Positions 17,041-26,076 of a DNA stretch of 64,000 nucleotides are shown piece by piece. The notes beneath the pieces were generated by a model. It did not search any database and had not been told where the DNA came from. It worked only from the letters and a program-made list of their open reading frames with translations. Numbering within the stretch: position 1 is the first letter of the stretch; every line of letters starts with the position of its first letter. This DNA is from CAVYHJ01 sp963768165 [NCBI: uncultured bacterium] (GTDB taxonomy: Bacteria; UBP4; UBA4092), in the NCBI GenBank assembly GCA_963768165.1, contig CAVYHJ010000026.1, positions 372,001-436,000 on the forward strand. The letters run 5' to 3'. The position numbers were made by a program, and so were the translations under genes.

Positions 17041-17805
17041 CTAATTCAGATTGCGGTAATTTTCAATAATAGAAAATACGCTCTTTAGCATCATTTTCTC
17101 CCCCTTTGCTCTCCTGGCTTTTATTTCTGTATCGGAAAAGAGAATGGATTTGCCCTGCCGGGGGTTGTCAAAAACAAACAAAAGGGAAAGACAGTCCATT
17201 TTAAAATATTTTGCCACCGCAAAAGTCGTTGCGGTTTCCATATCGACAGCAATACATCCTTTCTTTGCCCAGGATTGAATTTCCTTTTTGCCTTCTGCCA
17301 ATAGAGCGGAGGTAGTCCATAGAGTACCTTTATGAAGGGGAACCTTGGATGACCAATTGTTCTCCACCTGTTTAATAAGTGAGGGTGAAGCTTGTATTAA
17401 TTTTAGATTAGGAAAATAATATTGTGCCGCTCCTTCCCCACAAAATGCCTTTGTTGCACAAACGACATCTCCTGCTAAAATTCCGGCACCTAAAGCTCCA
17501 CAACATCCTGTTTGAATAACGGCTGCTGTTCCCAAGACACCAAACAAATGGGTTATTTCGGATGCCATTGCATCTCCGTAAACCGATGCATATCCTACAG
17601 GATGGTTTTTGTATTTACCGAGTAGAACGTTTTCAAAGATATTATTTGGAGAACCTACTTCATAGATATCATCCAAACAGGATTTAAACTTGTCATAATA
17701 CTTTTTCAGGTTTCGAGTTCCGCGTAATATTAAAATTTCCGGTATTTGTTTTTTAGTGATTTTCAGTAGATTGAGCCAGTTTTGTTTTGTAAATTCTTTA
17801 AGCAT
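17041..17805 (-). CDS. Nucleoside phosphorylase/nucleosidase family protein
   Basis: This 254-residue cytoplasmic protein belongs to the PNP/UDP phosphorylase superfamily, which splits the N-glycosidic bond of nucleosides. Visible motifs are the glycine-rich TGCCGALGAG (99-108) of the phosphate/ribose pocket and VDMETATTFAVA (187-198), whose Met-Glu contacts ribose. The family normally carries about 230-280 residues, so the length is normal. A weak AAAGAG precedes the ATG. Its presence between xyloglucanase and fucosidase genes has no obvious metabolic reason; it may be an unrelated passenger of the block. Uridine phosphorylase, purine phosphorylase and MTA/SAH nucleosidase are all possible. 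Confidence 0.75.
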   Translation of the reverse strand: MLKEFTKQNWLNLLKITKKQIPEILILRGTRNLKKYYDKFKSCLDDIYEVGSPNNIFENVLLGKYKNHPVGYASVYGDAMASEITHLFGVLGTAAVIQTGCCGALGAGILAGDVVCATKAFCGEGAAQYYFPNLKLIQASPSLIKQVENNWSSKVPLHKGTLWTTSALLAEGKKEIQSWAKKGCIAVDMETATTFAVAKYFKMDCLSLLFVFDNPRQGKSILFSDTEIKARRAKGEKMMLKSVFSIIENYRNLN

Positions 17806-17847
17806 TTGATACTCTTTACCCGTAAAATCAAAACCTATTGGACTGTC

Positions 17848-19416
17848 CTACCATTTCAATCCTGTTATTTTCACAGTATAGGCATAGTCACAAGGTTTAT
17901 GTTTGGGTAAAGTGATTACCAATCCATTGTTTTCCAAAGTCCAATTGATTTTCTCTTTACACCCCAATAAATCAACTTTTAAAATTTTACCTTTTACCAG
18001 ATTGGAAGATTTACCCAGGGATTTAATCATCGCTTTCTCACCCGGCCAGTCAAGGAATATAGCATAAAGGGTTTTATCTTTGATAGTAAACCGGATATCT
18101 TCCCCAGTGAACGGTTTCCGTTTTGCATCATTAAACGTTCCTCCTATTACTTCAGTCGGCCCTTCACCATATTTTACCCAGGGCCGGGTATTATAGATAG
18201 CTTCTCCATTTACTCCCAGCCACTTCCCTATATCCAATAAAATATTCTCTTCTTCCTCAGGAATAGTGCCATCCGGTTTGGGACCAATATTTAATAACAA
18301 AGCCCCATTCTTACTTACTATATCCACCAAGTCGCCAATGATGAAATCCGGTTTCATAAAGGTCTGTTCCTTCACATATCCCCAGGAATTATAAGAGACG
18401 GAATTATCAGTCTGCCAAAACTCCGGTCGGATTCCTGTTAATTGACCTCGTTCAATATCCAAGACTGCCGCCTGGTCCGGAAATGACTTATTCTTATAAT
18501 CAATGGCAACTTCCTTTTTCCATTGTTTCCCTCGGTCATAATAAAATGCGGCAAACCTCTTCAGATAAGGCTGAAATACTGGTTGCTCAATCCACCAGTC
18601 AAAGTATACCAACTGCGGTTGGTATTTATCCACCAATTCACATGTCCTGGCCAGCCAGTCTTCCAAATATTCCTGGTTGGGTTGGGTACTGTCTGATGCG
18701 GCGGGTCCATAAAATCGATAATATTTTGGGTCTTGGACATCTGAGGGGAATTGCCTCCCGCCATTCATGAACCACCAGTGCTCGGCGCGATGAGAGGATA
18801 ATCCAAACACCAATCCCTGTTTCCTAACTGCTTTGGATAATTCTCCGATAATATCTCTCTTCGGACCCATGGTACTGGCTTTCCAATCGGTAAAACTACA
18901 ATCATACATCGCAAATCCATCATGATGTTCCGCGACTGGAACAATGTACTTGGCTCCCGATTTCTTGAATAACTCTGCCCAATGTGCCGGATTGAATTTC
19001 TCGGCTTTGAATTGCGGGATAAAATCCTTGTACCCAAATGTCGATTGCGGACCGTACGTCTCTATATGATGTTTATATTCCCAAGAATCCTTTTGATACA
19101 TCTGGCGGGGATACCACTCGCTCCCTGCAGCCGGAACGGAATAGACTCCCCAATGTATGAATATCCCGAATTTCCCATCCTTATACCACTCCGGGGTCTT
19201 GAAATTTTCCAACGATTCCCAGTTTGCTTTATATAATCCCTTGTCAATCACTTTGTCTGCCATCTTTAGTTCCGATTGTACTTTGGATCTTATTTCCGAT
19301 GTCCAAATACTCTTGCTGGTATCTGTCGATTGACTATAACTAACGGCATTCATTATTGTGATAATGAAAAAGACAATAATACCTTGAATTATTTTTCCTT
19401 TGATTCCTTTTACCAA
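17848..19416 (-). CDS. Secreted GH29 alpha-L-fucosidase
   Basis: The TIM-barrel GH29 domain is complete: KFGIFIHWGVYSVP, VAEHHDGFAMYDC, GLSSHRAEHWW and the nucleophile-bearing LVYFDWWIEQ (D279 counted from the upstream ATG), followed by a C-terminal beta-sandwich. GH29 enzymes release alpha-L-fucose; fucosylated xyloglucan side chains fit the neighbours. The frame has an ATG ending at 19434 without a ribosome site. Inside its first codons lies CAGGAGGAAAAAGAT followed by TTG (19414-19416), so I prefer the TTG start: VKGIKGKIIQGIIVFFIITIMNA is then a standard signal peptide. It is paralogous to the C-terminal half of the next gene upstream. The acid/base residue varies within the family and I do not assign it. 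Confidence 0.85.
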   Translation of the reverse strand: MVKGIKGKIIQGIIVFFIITIMNAVSYSQSTDTSKSIWTSEIRSKVQSELKMADKVIDKGLYKANWESLENFKTPEWYKDGKFGIFIHWGVYSVPAAGSEWYPRQMYQKDSWEYKHHIETYGPQSTFGYKDFIPQFKAEKFNPAHWAELFKKSGAKYIVPVAEHHDGFAMYDCSFTDWKASTMGPKRDIIGELSKAVRKQGLVFGLSSHRAEHWWFMNGGRQFPSDVQDPKYYRFYGPAASDSTQPNQEYLEDWLARTCELVDKYQPQLVYFDWWIEQPVFQPYLKRFAAFYYDRGKQWKKEVAIDYKNKSFPDQAAVLDIERGQLTGIRPEFWQTDNSVSYNSWGYVKEQTFMKPDFIIGDLVDIVSKNGALLLNIGPKPDGTIPEEEENILLDIGKWLGVNGEAIYNTRPWVKYGEGPTEVIGGTFNDAKRKPFTGEDIRFTIKDKTLYAIFLDWPGEKAMIKSLGKSSNLVKGKILKVDLLGCKEKINWTLENNGLVITLPKHKPCDYAYTVKITGLKW

Positions 19417-19449
19417 ATCTTTTTCCTCCTGCATAATAATTTTATCTTT

Positions 19450-22400
19450 TTACGTATTTATTTTTAAAACATAGGCATGCTCACAAGGTCTTTGATTCGG
19501 CAAGGTAACCTTTAATCCCTCATTATCCTGTACCCAATTCAATGATTCCTTGATTCCCAATAAACCCACTTTCTGTATCTTTTGTTTTAATAATCCGGAA
19601 ACTTTTGATAATGATTTAATCACAGCTTGTTCCCCGGGCCAGCTTAGTAATATAGCATAAAGATTTTTTTCCTTTACAGTAAATCGGATATCTTCTCCGG
19701 TAAATGGCTGGCGTTGAGTGTCGGTAAACGAACCTTCCACAATCTTGGTTGGTCCTTCCCCATATAGCACCCAGGGCCGGGTACCATATATTCCTTCCCC
19801 ATTGATGGATAACCATTCCCCGATTTCCAATAACATCCTTTGTTCCTCATCGGGAATAGTACCATCCGGCTTGGGTCCGATATTCAATAGCAATGCTCCA
19901 TTCTTGCTCACTATATCCACGAAGTCCTGAATAATCGATTCCACTGTTTTGTAATCCTGGTTCTTTACATATCCCCAGGAATTTTTGGAGACTGCAGTAT
20001 CTGTCTGCCAATGTCGTGGTCGAATTTCTTTTAACTGTCCCCGCTCTATATCGAACACGGCTGCCTTCTCAGGATATGCCCGGTTTTTATAATTAATCGC
20101 TACTTCTTTTTTCCATTGTTTCCCCCGGTCATAATAATATGCCCCAAACTTCTTTAAATAAGGTTGAAATGCTGGTTGCTCAATCCACCAGTCAAAGTAT
20201 ATTAACTGCGGTTGGTATTTATCCACCAATTCACAGGTCCGGATTAGCCAATCCATTAGATACTGTTCATCCGGTTGCGTATTATCCGGTGCGGCAGGTC
20301 CATAAAAAGTGTAATACTTCGGGTCTCGAACATCCGACTCATACTGCATACCACCATTCATAAACCACCAATGTTCTGCCCGATGTGATGATAATCCCAA
20401 AACTATCTCCTCTTTCTTGATAGCCTTTGCCAATTCTCCAATGATATCCCTTTGGGGACCCATTTTTGAAACCTTCCATTGGGAATACCCACAATCATAC
20501 ATCGCAAACCCATCATGATGTTCGGCTACCGGTACCACAAACTTTGCACCCGCTTTCTTAAATAAATCTGCCCAATCAGCAGGTTCAAATTTCTCGGCTT
20601 TAAACATCGGAATATAATCCTTATACCCCGTTTTGTCGTGAGTACCATAGTTTTCTTCATGATGTTTAAATTCCCGACTTCCATGAATATACATATTCCG
20701 GGGATACCACTCATTCATATATCCAGGTACTGCATATAACCCCCAATGAATAAATATCCCAAACTTCCCATCCAAATACCATTTCGGTACTTTGAAATCT
20801 TCCAATGACTGCCAGCTGTCTTGATATGGCCCGGCGGCAATTACTTTATTTACTGTTTGATAAGCCTTGCTAATTTTCTTCTCAATTCCCGGTGTCCATA
20901 ATTTCGGTTTGGGCAATGCTTTCAATATCTTGATTCCAAATAAACCTCCGGCTATTTTCCCGGGAGCTGATTGAAATTTTACAGTGATTTTACTTTTTCC
21001 ACGGGTTAAATCAAAAGGGACAGGATAATATAAGCTAAATAATTCTCCCGGCTGGTTATTCTCTAATTTCTGGGTCGCAACTTTCACTCCCTCTACTAAT
21101 ATGTCAAACTCCCGGTTCCCTTGATCACTACCCCAATAGGTACAATAAAGTTCCACTGGCTCATCCGCCAACACTTTTAACTCATAGGAAAACCAGCCTT
21201 CATTACTGGCATCCCGCCAATGTTCCTCTCCCATCGGACCATACCCACTCTTCTCCGCTATTAATCCATGCTCCAATTCACTGCCCTGTACACCGGGCTG
21301 TACCAAATCGATTGTCCGGTTATTGATCTCTTGTTGGAATTTTTCTTTCTTCATAATTTCCTCTCCTAGTTTTTTATATTGTTCATTGGTCACTTTCTCC
21401 CAATATACTATATATGGGTTTTTGTACTGTTGATAAAAGGGTATCAGGGTTATACCAGGCTCTTCCTTTTTTCCGGGTATCCGGAATTGATTCGATTGAA
21501 CTTGAAATGTCAACGGTTTTCCGTCTACCGGGTTCAGTTCTGATAGGGATACAGGATTGTCGGTCACTATCCGGGGTACTCCAATTTTAGGATTGATATC
21601 ACCCGACAATACAATCGGACCATAAAGTATCGCTAGTTTATCAGGGTTATCTTTAAAAGATTCTGTGCGTAAATTCATCGGCATGGATATCTGCACAATA
21701 TCCCCGGTCTTCCATGTCCGGGTGATACCTACATAACTCCCGGGACTGCTGGAGATATCTGATTTTTTTCCATTGATCATTATTTGATAGTTTTGAGTTG
21801 ACCAATAGGGATGACGAATATACAGGGTTAATTCCACCGGCTTGATACAGGTGAATAATAACGTGCTCTCCGGTTTTTCTGGATATTGGGTTGCCTGGCG
21901 AAGAGTCACCCCTTTCTCTCTCCAATTTAATTCTGAAGCAATATATAAATTGATATAAAGGCTGGTATCATTGTGAAAATAGATACTGTCCCCATATTTG
22001 GCATGGTTCTCGACCCCGGTCCCGACACAACACCAAAAGGAATCATAGGGTGTCGAAAACTCTCGAACGCACCCGGTCTGTAATGGAACATAATAGGTCA
22101 TCATCCCATTGTCCGGGTTTTGTGATGCCAATATATGGTTATACAATCCACGTTCATAATAATCCATATACTTGGCTTTCGGCTCCCAACAAAATAAATG
22201 CCGGGTCAGTTTTAACATGTTATGGGTATTGCAGGTCTCAGCCGATTTCTCATGAACATGTTTCGATAAATCTTCCTTGGTGGTAAAAAACTCATAATCA
22301 CCATTCCCTCCTGTAACAAAGGACCTCTCCTGGGTAACAGTATTCCAGAAAAATACTGCGGCAGTATGCATTTTCTCATCCCTGGTTAATTCATACAACC

Positions 22401-23130
22401 TGGCTACTCCTATCACTTTTGGAAATTGGGTATTGGCATGGATACCTGTCAGCTTATCCTCCTCGCGAATTAATGGATCCAAAAACACATGATGGCAAAA
22501 CCTCTTCGATAGTCGAAGATATTTCTCTTCCCCGGTTACTTCATACAACTCTGCCAGTACATCAGTCATCCCCCCATGTTCCACATCTAACATTTTCTGC
22601 ATTTGTTTTTCTGTCAATTTTCCGGTTCTGTATTCAACCCATTCCATGGCTCTCTCCAGCACGGTTAAGGCTTGTTGATTCCCGGTCTGCCGGTACATAT
22701 CCAATAACCCGGCATAAATCTTATGCAGGGTATACCAGGGTGCCCACACGAGCCTTAGGGATTCCACCCGGTCCATAAACTCTTCCGGAAAGGCACTTAC
22801 ATATCCCGTTCCTATCTTCTCCTGGCATCCAGCCAGGATGGACACTAGCCTAGCCCCTTTTTCTTTAAATCGAATATCACCGGTACTTGCATACATTTCA
22901 GCACAGGCTGATAAATAATGTCCGGTAAAATGTCCTCGAAGTTCACAATCGGGTTTTTCCCAACCCTCATAAGGTTCGGCAGTAGAAGGCAACCCTGCGG
23001 TGATTCGAAAATTATATCCCAGCCTCTCGACATCCAAACTTAATAAATATTCTCTATCCAATTCCCGGGCATGTTTGAATGGCCCGTCTAATAAGGTAAT
23101 CTCTTGCAATTTAAATGGGTATACTTTCAT
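19450..23130 (-). CDS. GH127-GH29 fusion: beta-L-arabinofuranosidase-like plus alpha-L-fucosidase-like
   Basis: The 1226-residue protein joins two glycosidases. Residues 1-590 are a GH127 (DUF1680) protein: an (alpha/alpha)6 barrel with SAETCNTHNM and FWCCVGTGVENHAKYGDSIYF, supplying E298, C300, C367 and C368, which match the Zn-binding Glu-Cys-Cys-Cys set of characterised GH127 enzymes, one Cys being the nucleophile. Residues 600-740 resemble the DUF6805-type beta-sandwich found in DUF1680 proteins. Residues 745-1226 are a complete GH29 domain with D980 in LIYFDWWIEQ, very similar to the adjacent secreted fucosidase. There is no signal peptide, so it appears cytoplasmic. AGAGGAAA precedes the ATG. 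I see no frameshift or stop at the junction, so the fusion looks genuine. Confidence 0.88.
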   Translation of the reverse strand: MKVYPFKLQEITLLDGPFKHARELDREYLLSLDVERLGYNFRITAGLPSTAEPYEGWEKPDCELRGHFTGHYLSACAEMYASTGDIRFKEKGARLVSILAGCQEKIGTGYVSAFPEEFMDRVESLRLVWAPWYTLHKIYAGLLDMYRQTGNQQALTVLERAMEWVEYRTGKLTEKQMQKMLDVEHGGMTDVLAELYEVTGEEKYLRLSKRFCHHVFLDPLIREEDKLTGIHANTQFPKVIGVARLYELTRDEKMHTAAVFFWNTVTQERSFVTGGNGDYEFFTTKEDLSKHVHEKSAETCNTHNMLKLTRHLFCWEPKAKYMDYYERGLYNHILASQNPDNGMMTYYVPLQTGCVREFSTPYDSFWCCVGTGVENHAKYGDSIYFHNDTSLYINLYIASELNWREKGVTLRQATQYPEKPESTLLFTCIKPVELTLYIRHPYWSTQNYQIMINGKKSDISSSPGSYVGITRTWKTGDIVQISMPMNLRTESFKDNPDKLAILYGPIVLSGDINPKIGVPRIVTDNPVSLSELNPVDGKPLTFQVQSNQFRIPGKKEEPGITLIPFYQQYKNPYIVYWEKVTNEQYKKLGEEIMKKEKFQQEINNRTIDLVQPGVQGSELEHGLIAEKSGYGPMGEEHWRDASNEGWFSYELKVLADEPVELYCTYWGSDQGNREFDILVEGVKVATQKLENNQPGELFSLYYPVPFDLTRGKSKITVKFQSAPGKIAGGLFGIKILKALPKPKLWTPGIEKKISKAYQTVNKVIAAGPYQDSWQSLEDFKVPKWYLDGKFGIFIHWGLYAVPGYMNEWYPRNMYIHGSREFKHHEENYGTHDKTGYKDYIPMFKAEKFEPADWADLFKKAGAKFVVPVAEHHDGFAMYDCGYSQWKVSKMGPQRDIIGELAKAIKKEEIVLGLSSHRAEHWWFMNGGMQYESDVRDPKYYTFYGPAAPDNTQPDEQYLMDWLIRTCELVDKYQPQLIYFDWWIEQPAFQPYLKKFGAYYYDRGKQWKKEVAINYKNRAYPEKAAVFDIERGQLKEIRPRHWQTDTAVSKNSWGYVKNQDYKTVESIIQDFVDIVSKNGALLLNIGPKPDGTIPDEEQRMLLEIGEWLSINGEGIYGTRPWVLYGEGPTKIVEGSFTDTQRQPFTGEDIRFTVKEKNLYAILLSWPGEQAVIKSLSKVSGLLKQKIQKVGLLGIKESLNWVQDNEGLKVTLPNQRPCEHAYVLKINT

Positions 23131-23429
23131 AATTTTCCTCTATCTCATATTACTTTACTGGATTTAATTGGCCTAATGGGTTGGAACTCATTATTAAGGA
23201 TATGGATATAAATATAAAAACAGTTTTTATCTTCATTATTTTGTTTTGGGTAGACATCTTCCATAATCCTTGGAATTAACCAAATATACCTTGACTCCAT
23301 CAATGAGTTTTGTCAATTCTGAATTGTAAGCCTGGTGGGAGATCAAACTCTTCTTTAAATAGATTTTAAACCTTTCTGAGGATCTCCCAATATAAAAGAT
23401 ACCTAATACCACTATAACAGGGAGAAATA
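23131..23429. other. Intergenic region between the fusion gene and the radical SAM gene
   Basis: No gene is visible. An imperfectly spaced stem (GGGAGATC at 23337-23344 and GATCTCCC at 23381-23388, 36-base loop) and a minus-strand TTGACA at 23311-23316 are present, but no well-spaced -10 accompanies the latter. The region probably holds the promoter of the fusion gene. Confidence 0.4.
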
Positions 23430-24692
23430 TTATTTGGCTACGGTTTTATTATTGGCGTATCTCTCAAACTCTGCTTTGCTTTCTTCTTGGAAACTCTCCA
23501 AGTCAAACTGGTCATCACTTTGAACTTCCGTTCCATCTTTTTTCAAAAGCAAATGACAATTCCGACAACTGGGATGCGCCTTATTTGTCAAATAGGTGCG
23601 CCGGAGAGTTTGGGCTTGAGGGCTATTCCACACTTTCCAAAAACCTTCTATGGCATTCCCCGCGTATTCCGGGGGTTCCGGATGACAGCAGGCGAATGTC
23701 TGGCCGTTATAATTTATTATTACTCGATCCCATAGGAAGGGACATTCCACTTCGCCTATTTTTTTTAGCCCTTCCAAAGATTCCCTCTTTCCCGAAGGTA
23801 TTCCAGCAATAATCGGTGCCACAGGAGGGCGCAATTCTATCCCTATGCCAAGTTCTTTACCGATACGGAAAGCCTCTTCGTATGCCGCACGATAAGTATC
23901 CTGATCATGTGCTACGGAGAGTGCCTTGGTGGAAGAGCCTAATATGAGAATGTGATCCCCGGAAACAAAATCGGCTTTTATCCTGGCAGCCAATCGCACC
24001 ATGTCCGGGAGTTCCTGCACATTGTCTTTCTGGATGGTTACATGTATTCCGTATCGAGGTTTCGGATCTGGCATTTCTGCGCGCAATCTCCCGAAACGTT
24101 CCAGTGCTCGCATCACTGGTTCAAATTTGGCGCCTTCCCGGATGGTTTCAAAGGTCTTTTTCGTCGTACCATCTATAGACGCACGCAATATCCCGACATG
24201 GGGAAGAACTAAATCCATTAATTTATCGCTGATAAGGGGGGTCATATTTGAATAGATTTCTAATTTGCATTGGTAATAGCCCAGTATTTCCAGAATTTCC
24301 GGGAGTTTTGTTAATAATAAAGGTTCCCCTGCCACAGAGAGATTAATCGTTTGCGCGTAAGGAAGGATTTCACCCGCTACCTTTTTAAAATCCTCCAGTG
24401 GCATTTCTTTAGAATTAGCGTCGGCTAACACGTCCGCCGGCCACATTTGCCGGAAGCACATCGGACAGGTTAAGTTGCATCTCCACGTGGCTTGAATGGT
24501 GGCCTGCACCGGGTAATTGCGTGCTTGCGCTCGACCTTCCCGCCGGTCATGCTTGGCAATCCAGGCATTGGCACGTTTTAAGGGTGGTAATATCCGTCGT
24601 CGGAGCGGCTCGATATTGCGCGATGATTTGTAGGCGAAAATCAATAATTGAAACGCAGCCGGCTTCAGAAAATCAGGGCATATTTTTCTCAT
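23430..24692 (-). CDS. Radical SAM protein with SPASM-like C-terminus
   Basis: The core carries CNLTCPMC (C72, C76, C79), the CxxxCxxC ligand set of the radical-SAM [4Fe-4S] cluster, followed by the usual barrel segments (INLSVAGEPLLL, LRASIDGTTKKTFETIR). The C-terminal third has further cysteines (VECPFLWDRVIINYNGQTFACCHPEP and HPSCRNCHLL), typical of SPASM or twitch domains that bind auxiliary clusters. The first 60 residues are basic and hydrophobic, with no clear signal peptide. Such proteins modify peptides or sugars or act as dehydrogenases. No peptide substrate gene is visible beside it, so its role is open. It is divergent from tyrS. Confidence 0.85.
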   Translation of the reverse strand: MRKICPDFLKPAAFQLLIFAYKSSRNIEPLRRRILPPLKRANAWIAKHDRREGRAQARNYPVQATIQATWRCNLTCPMCFRQMWPADVLADANSKEMPLEDFKKVAGEILPYAQTINLSVAGEPLLLTKLPEILEILGYYQCKLEIYSNMTPLISDKLMDLVLPHVGILRASIDGTTKKTFETIREGAKFEPVMRALERFGRLRAEMPDPKPRYGIHVTIQKDNVQELPDMVRLAARIKADFVSGDHILILGSSTKALSVAHDQDTYRAAYEEAFRIGKELGIGIELRPPVAPIIAGIPSGKRESLEGLKKIGEVECPFLWDRVIINYNGQTFACCHPEPPEYAGNAIEGFWKVWNSPQAQTLRRTYLTNKAHPSCRNCHLLLKKDGTEVQSDDQFDLESFQEESKAEFERYANNKTVAK

Positions 24693-24770
24693 TTAGAATA
24701 TAAACCTCAAAAAATGAGTATAGGTTACGAGTGTGGCTTTGTCAATTCTCCCGTCTGAATGCGCATTCGT

Positions 24771-24800
24771 TTGACAGTGTATTCAAAAGTCGAGTAGGAT
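24771..24800 (+). promoter_or_regulatory. Sigma-70-type promoter of tyrS
   Basis: A perfect -35 TTGACA (24771-24776) and TAGGAT (24795-24800) are separated by 18 bases, about 36 bases before the tyrS ATG. Confidence 0.65.
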
Positions 24801-24836
24801 GAAAAGTTAAAAACGTTATCAAGAAATGAGTAAAAT

Positions 24837-26075
24837 ATGACAAAAAACAATTTAAGTCCAGATATTGCGCATGCTTTGGAAATCATTAAACAAGGCGTCG
24901 TGGAAATTATTTCTGAAGATGATTTGATTCATAAGTTGGAGAAGTCCAAGAAGACGGGGAAGCCGTTAAAAATCAAATTGGGGTTTGACCCCTCCGCGCC
25001 TGATATTCATTTGGGGCATACGATAACCCTTAGAAAATTGCGCCAGTTTCAAGAATTGGGTCATCAGGTTATTTTTATCATTGGCGATTACACGGCCATG
25101 ATTGGAGACCCATCCGGAAAATCGCAAACGCGTAAACCGTTAAATCGGGAGCAGGTGATTGAAAATGCCCAGACCTACCAAGCGCAAGTGGCAAAAATAT
25201 TAGATACATCCAAAACACAGGTACGATTTAATGGGGAATGGCTTGGCAAATTAACTTTTCAAGATACCTTATCTCTTGCCAGTAAATATACCGTCGCGCG
25301 GATGTTGGAACGGGATGACTTTAGTAAACGCTTTAAAAATGGGAACCCCATCTCGGTACATGAATTTTTGTATCCTTTAATGCAGGGGTATGACTCTGTG
25401 GCCATCGAAGCGGATATTGAAATCGGCGGAACCGACCAGACATTTAATTTTCTAGTTGCCCGGGATTTACAAAGGGAATATGGCCAGGAACCGCAAGTGA
25501 TTATCACATTTCCTTTATTGGAAGGACTTGATGGTATCCAGAAAATGAGCAAATCTTTGGGTAATTATATCGGGATTAAAGAAGCACCCAAAGAGATGTT
25601 TGGCAAGATAATGAGTATTCCCGACGACTTAATGCTAAAATATTATGAGTTACTTGGTGTTGTTAATCCGGTGGAATTAGCGGAAGTAAAAAAGGGGTTA
25701 GAATCTGGATCATTACATCCGCGTGATACCAAAGCGCGATTAGGTCGATTGATCGTTGAACAATATCACAATAAAGATTCAGCGATTAAGGCGGAAGAAG
25801 AGTTCAATAAACAATTCAGAGATCGCGGTACACCGGAAGACATTCCGTCAGTAAATGTAGTTAGCGAAACGGATTCTCTGGGAGTATTGAAAGTTATGTC
25901 CATGGGCAGCATTGCCAAAAGCAATAGTGATGCCCGGCGGCTGATTCAACAAAATGCTGTGGAAATTGATGGACAAAAAGTGACGAACGATAAATCAGAA
26001 CTTGAGGCTGGAAAAGAATATTTATTTCATGTCGGTAGAAAGTTCTTTAAAGTAAGATTGGATAAGAAAAAATAA
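24837..26075 (+). CDS. tyrS: Tyrosyl-tRNA synthetase
   Basis: The 412-residue class Ic synthetase attaches tyrosine to tRNA-Tyr in the cytoplasm. It shows the HIGH-type signature HLGH (58-61, in PDIHLGHT), the catalytic core, KMSKS at 236-240 and a C-terminal S4 RNA-binding domain (about 345-410). Length and layout fit the TyrZ-like subgroup of bacterial enzymes. The Shine-Dalgarno region is poor (AAGAAATGAG). secA begins one base after its stop, so the two genes are almost certainly co-transcribed from the promoter at 24771. Confidence 0.95.
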   Translation: MTKNNLSPDIAHALEIIKQGVVEIISEDDLIHKLEKSKKTGKPLKIKLGFDPSAPDIHLGHTITLRKLRQFQELGHQVIFIIGDYTAMIGDPSGKSQTRKPLNREQVIENAQTYQAQVAKILDTSKTQVRFNGEWLGKLTFQDTLSLASKYTVARMLERDDFSKRFKNGNPISVHEFLYPLMQGYDSVAIEADIEIGGTDQTFNFLVARDLQREYGQEPQVIITFPLLEGLDGIQKMSKSLGNYIGIKEAPKEMFGKIMSIPDDLMLKYYELLGVVNPVELAEVKKGLESGSLHPRDTKARLGRLIVEQYHNKDSAIKAEEEFNKQFRDRGTPEDIPSVNVVSETDSLGVLKVMSMGSIAKSNSDARRLIQQNAVEIDGQKVTNDKSELEAGKEYLFHVGRKFFKVRLDKKK

Positions 26076-26076
26076 T

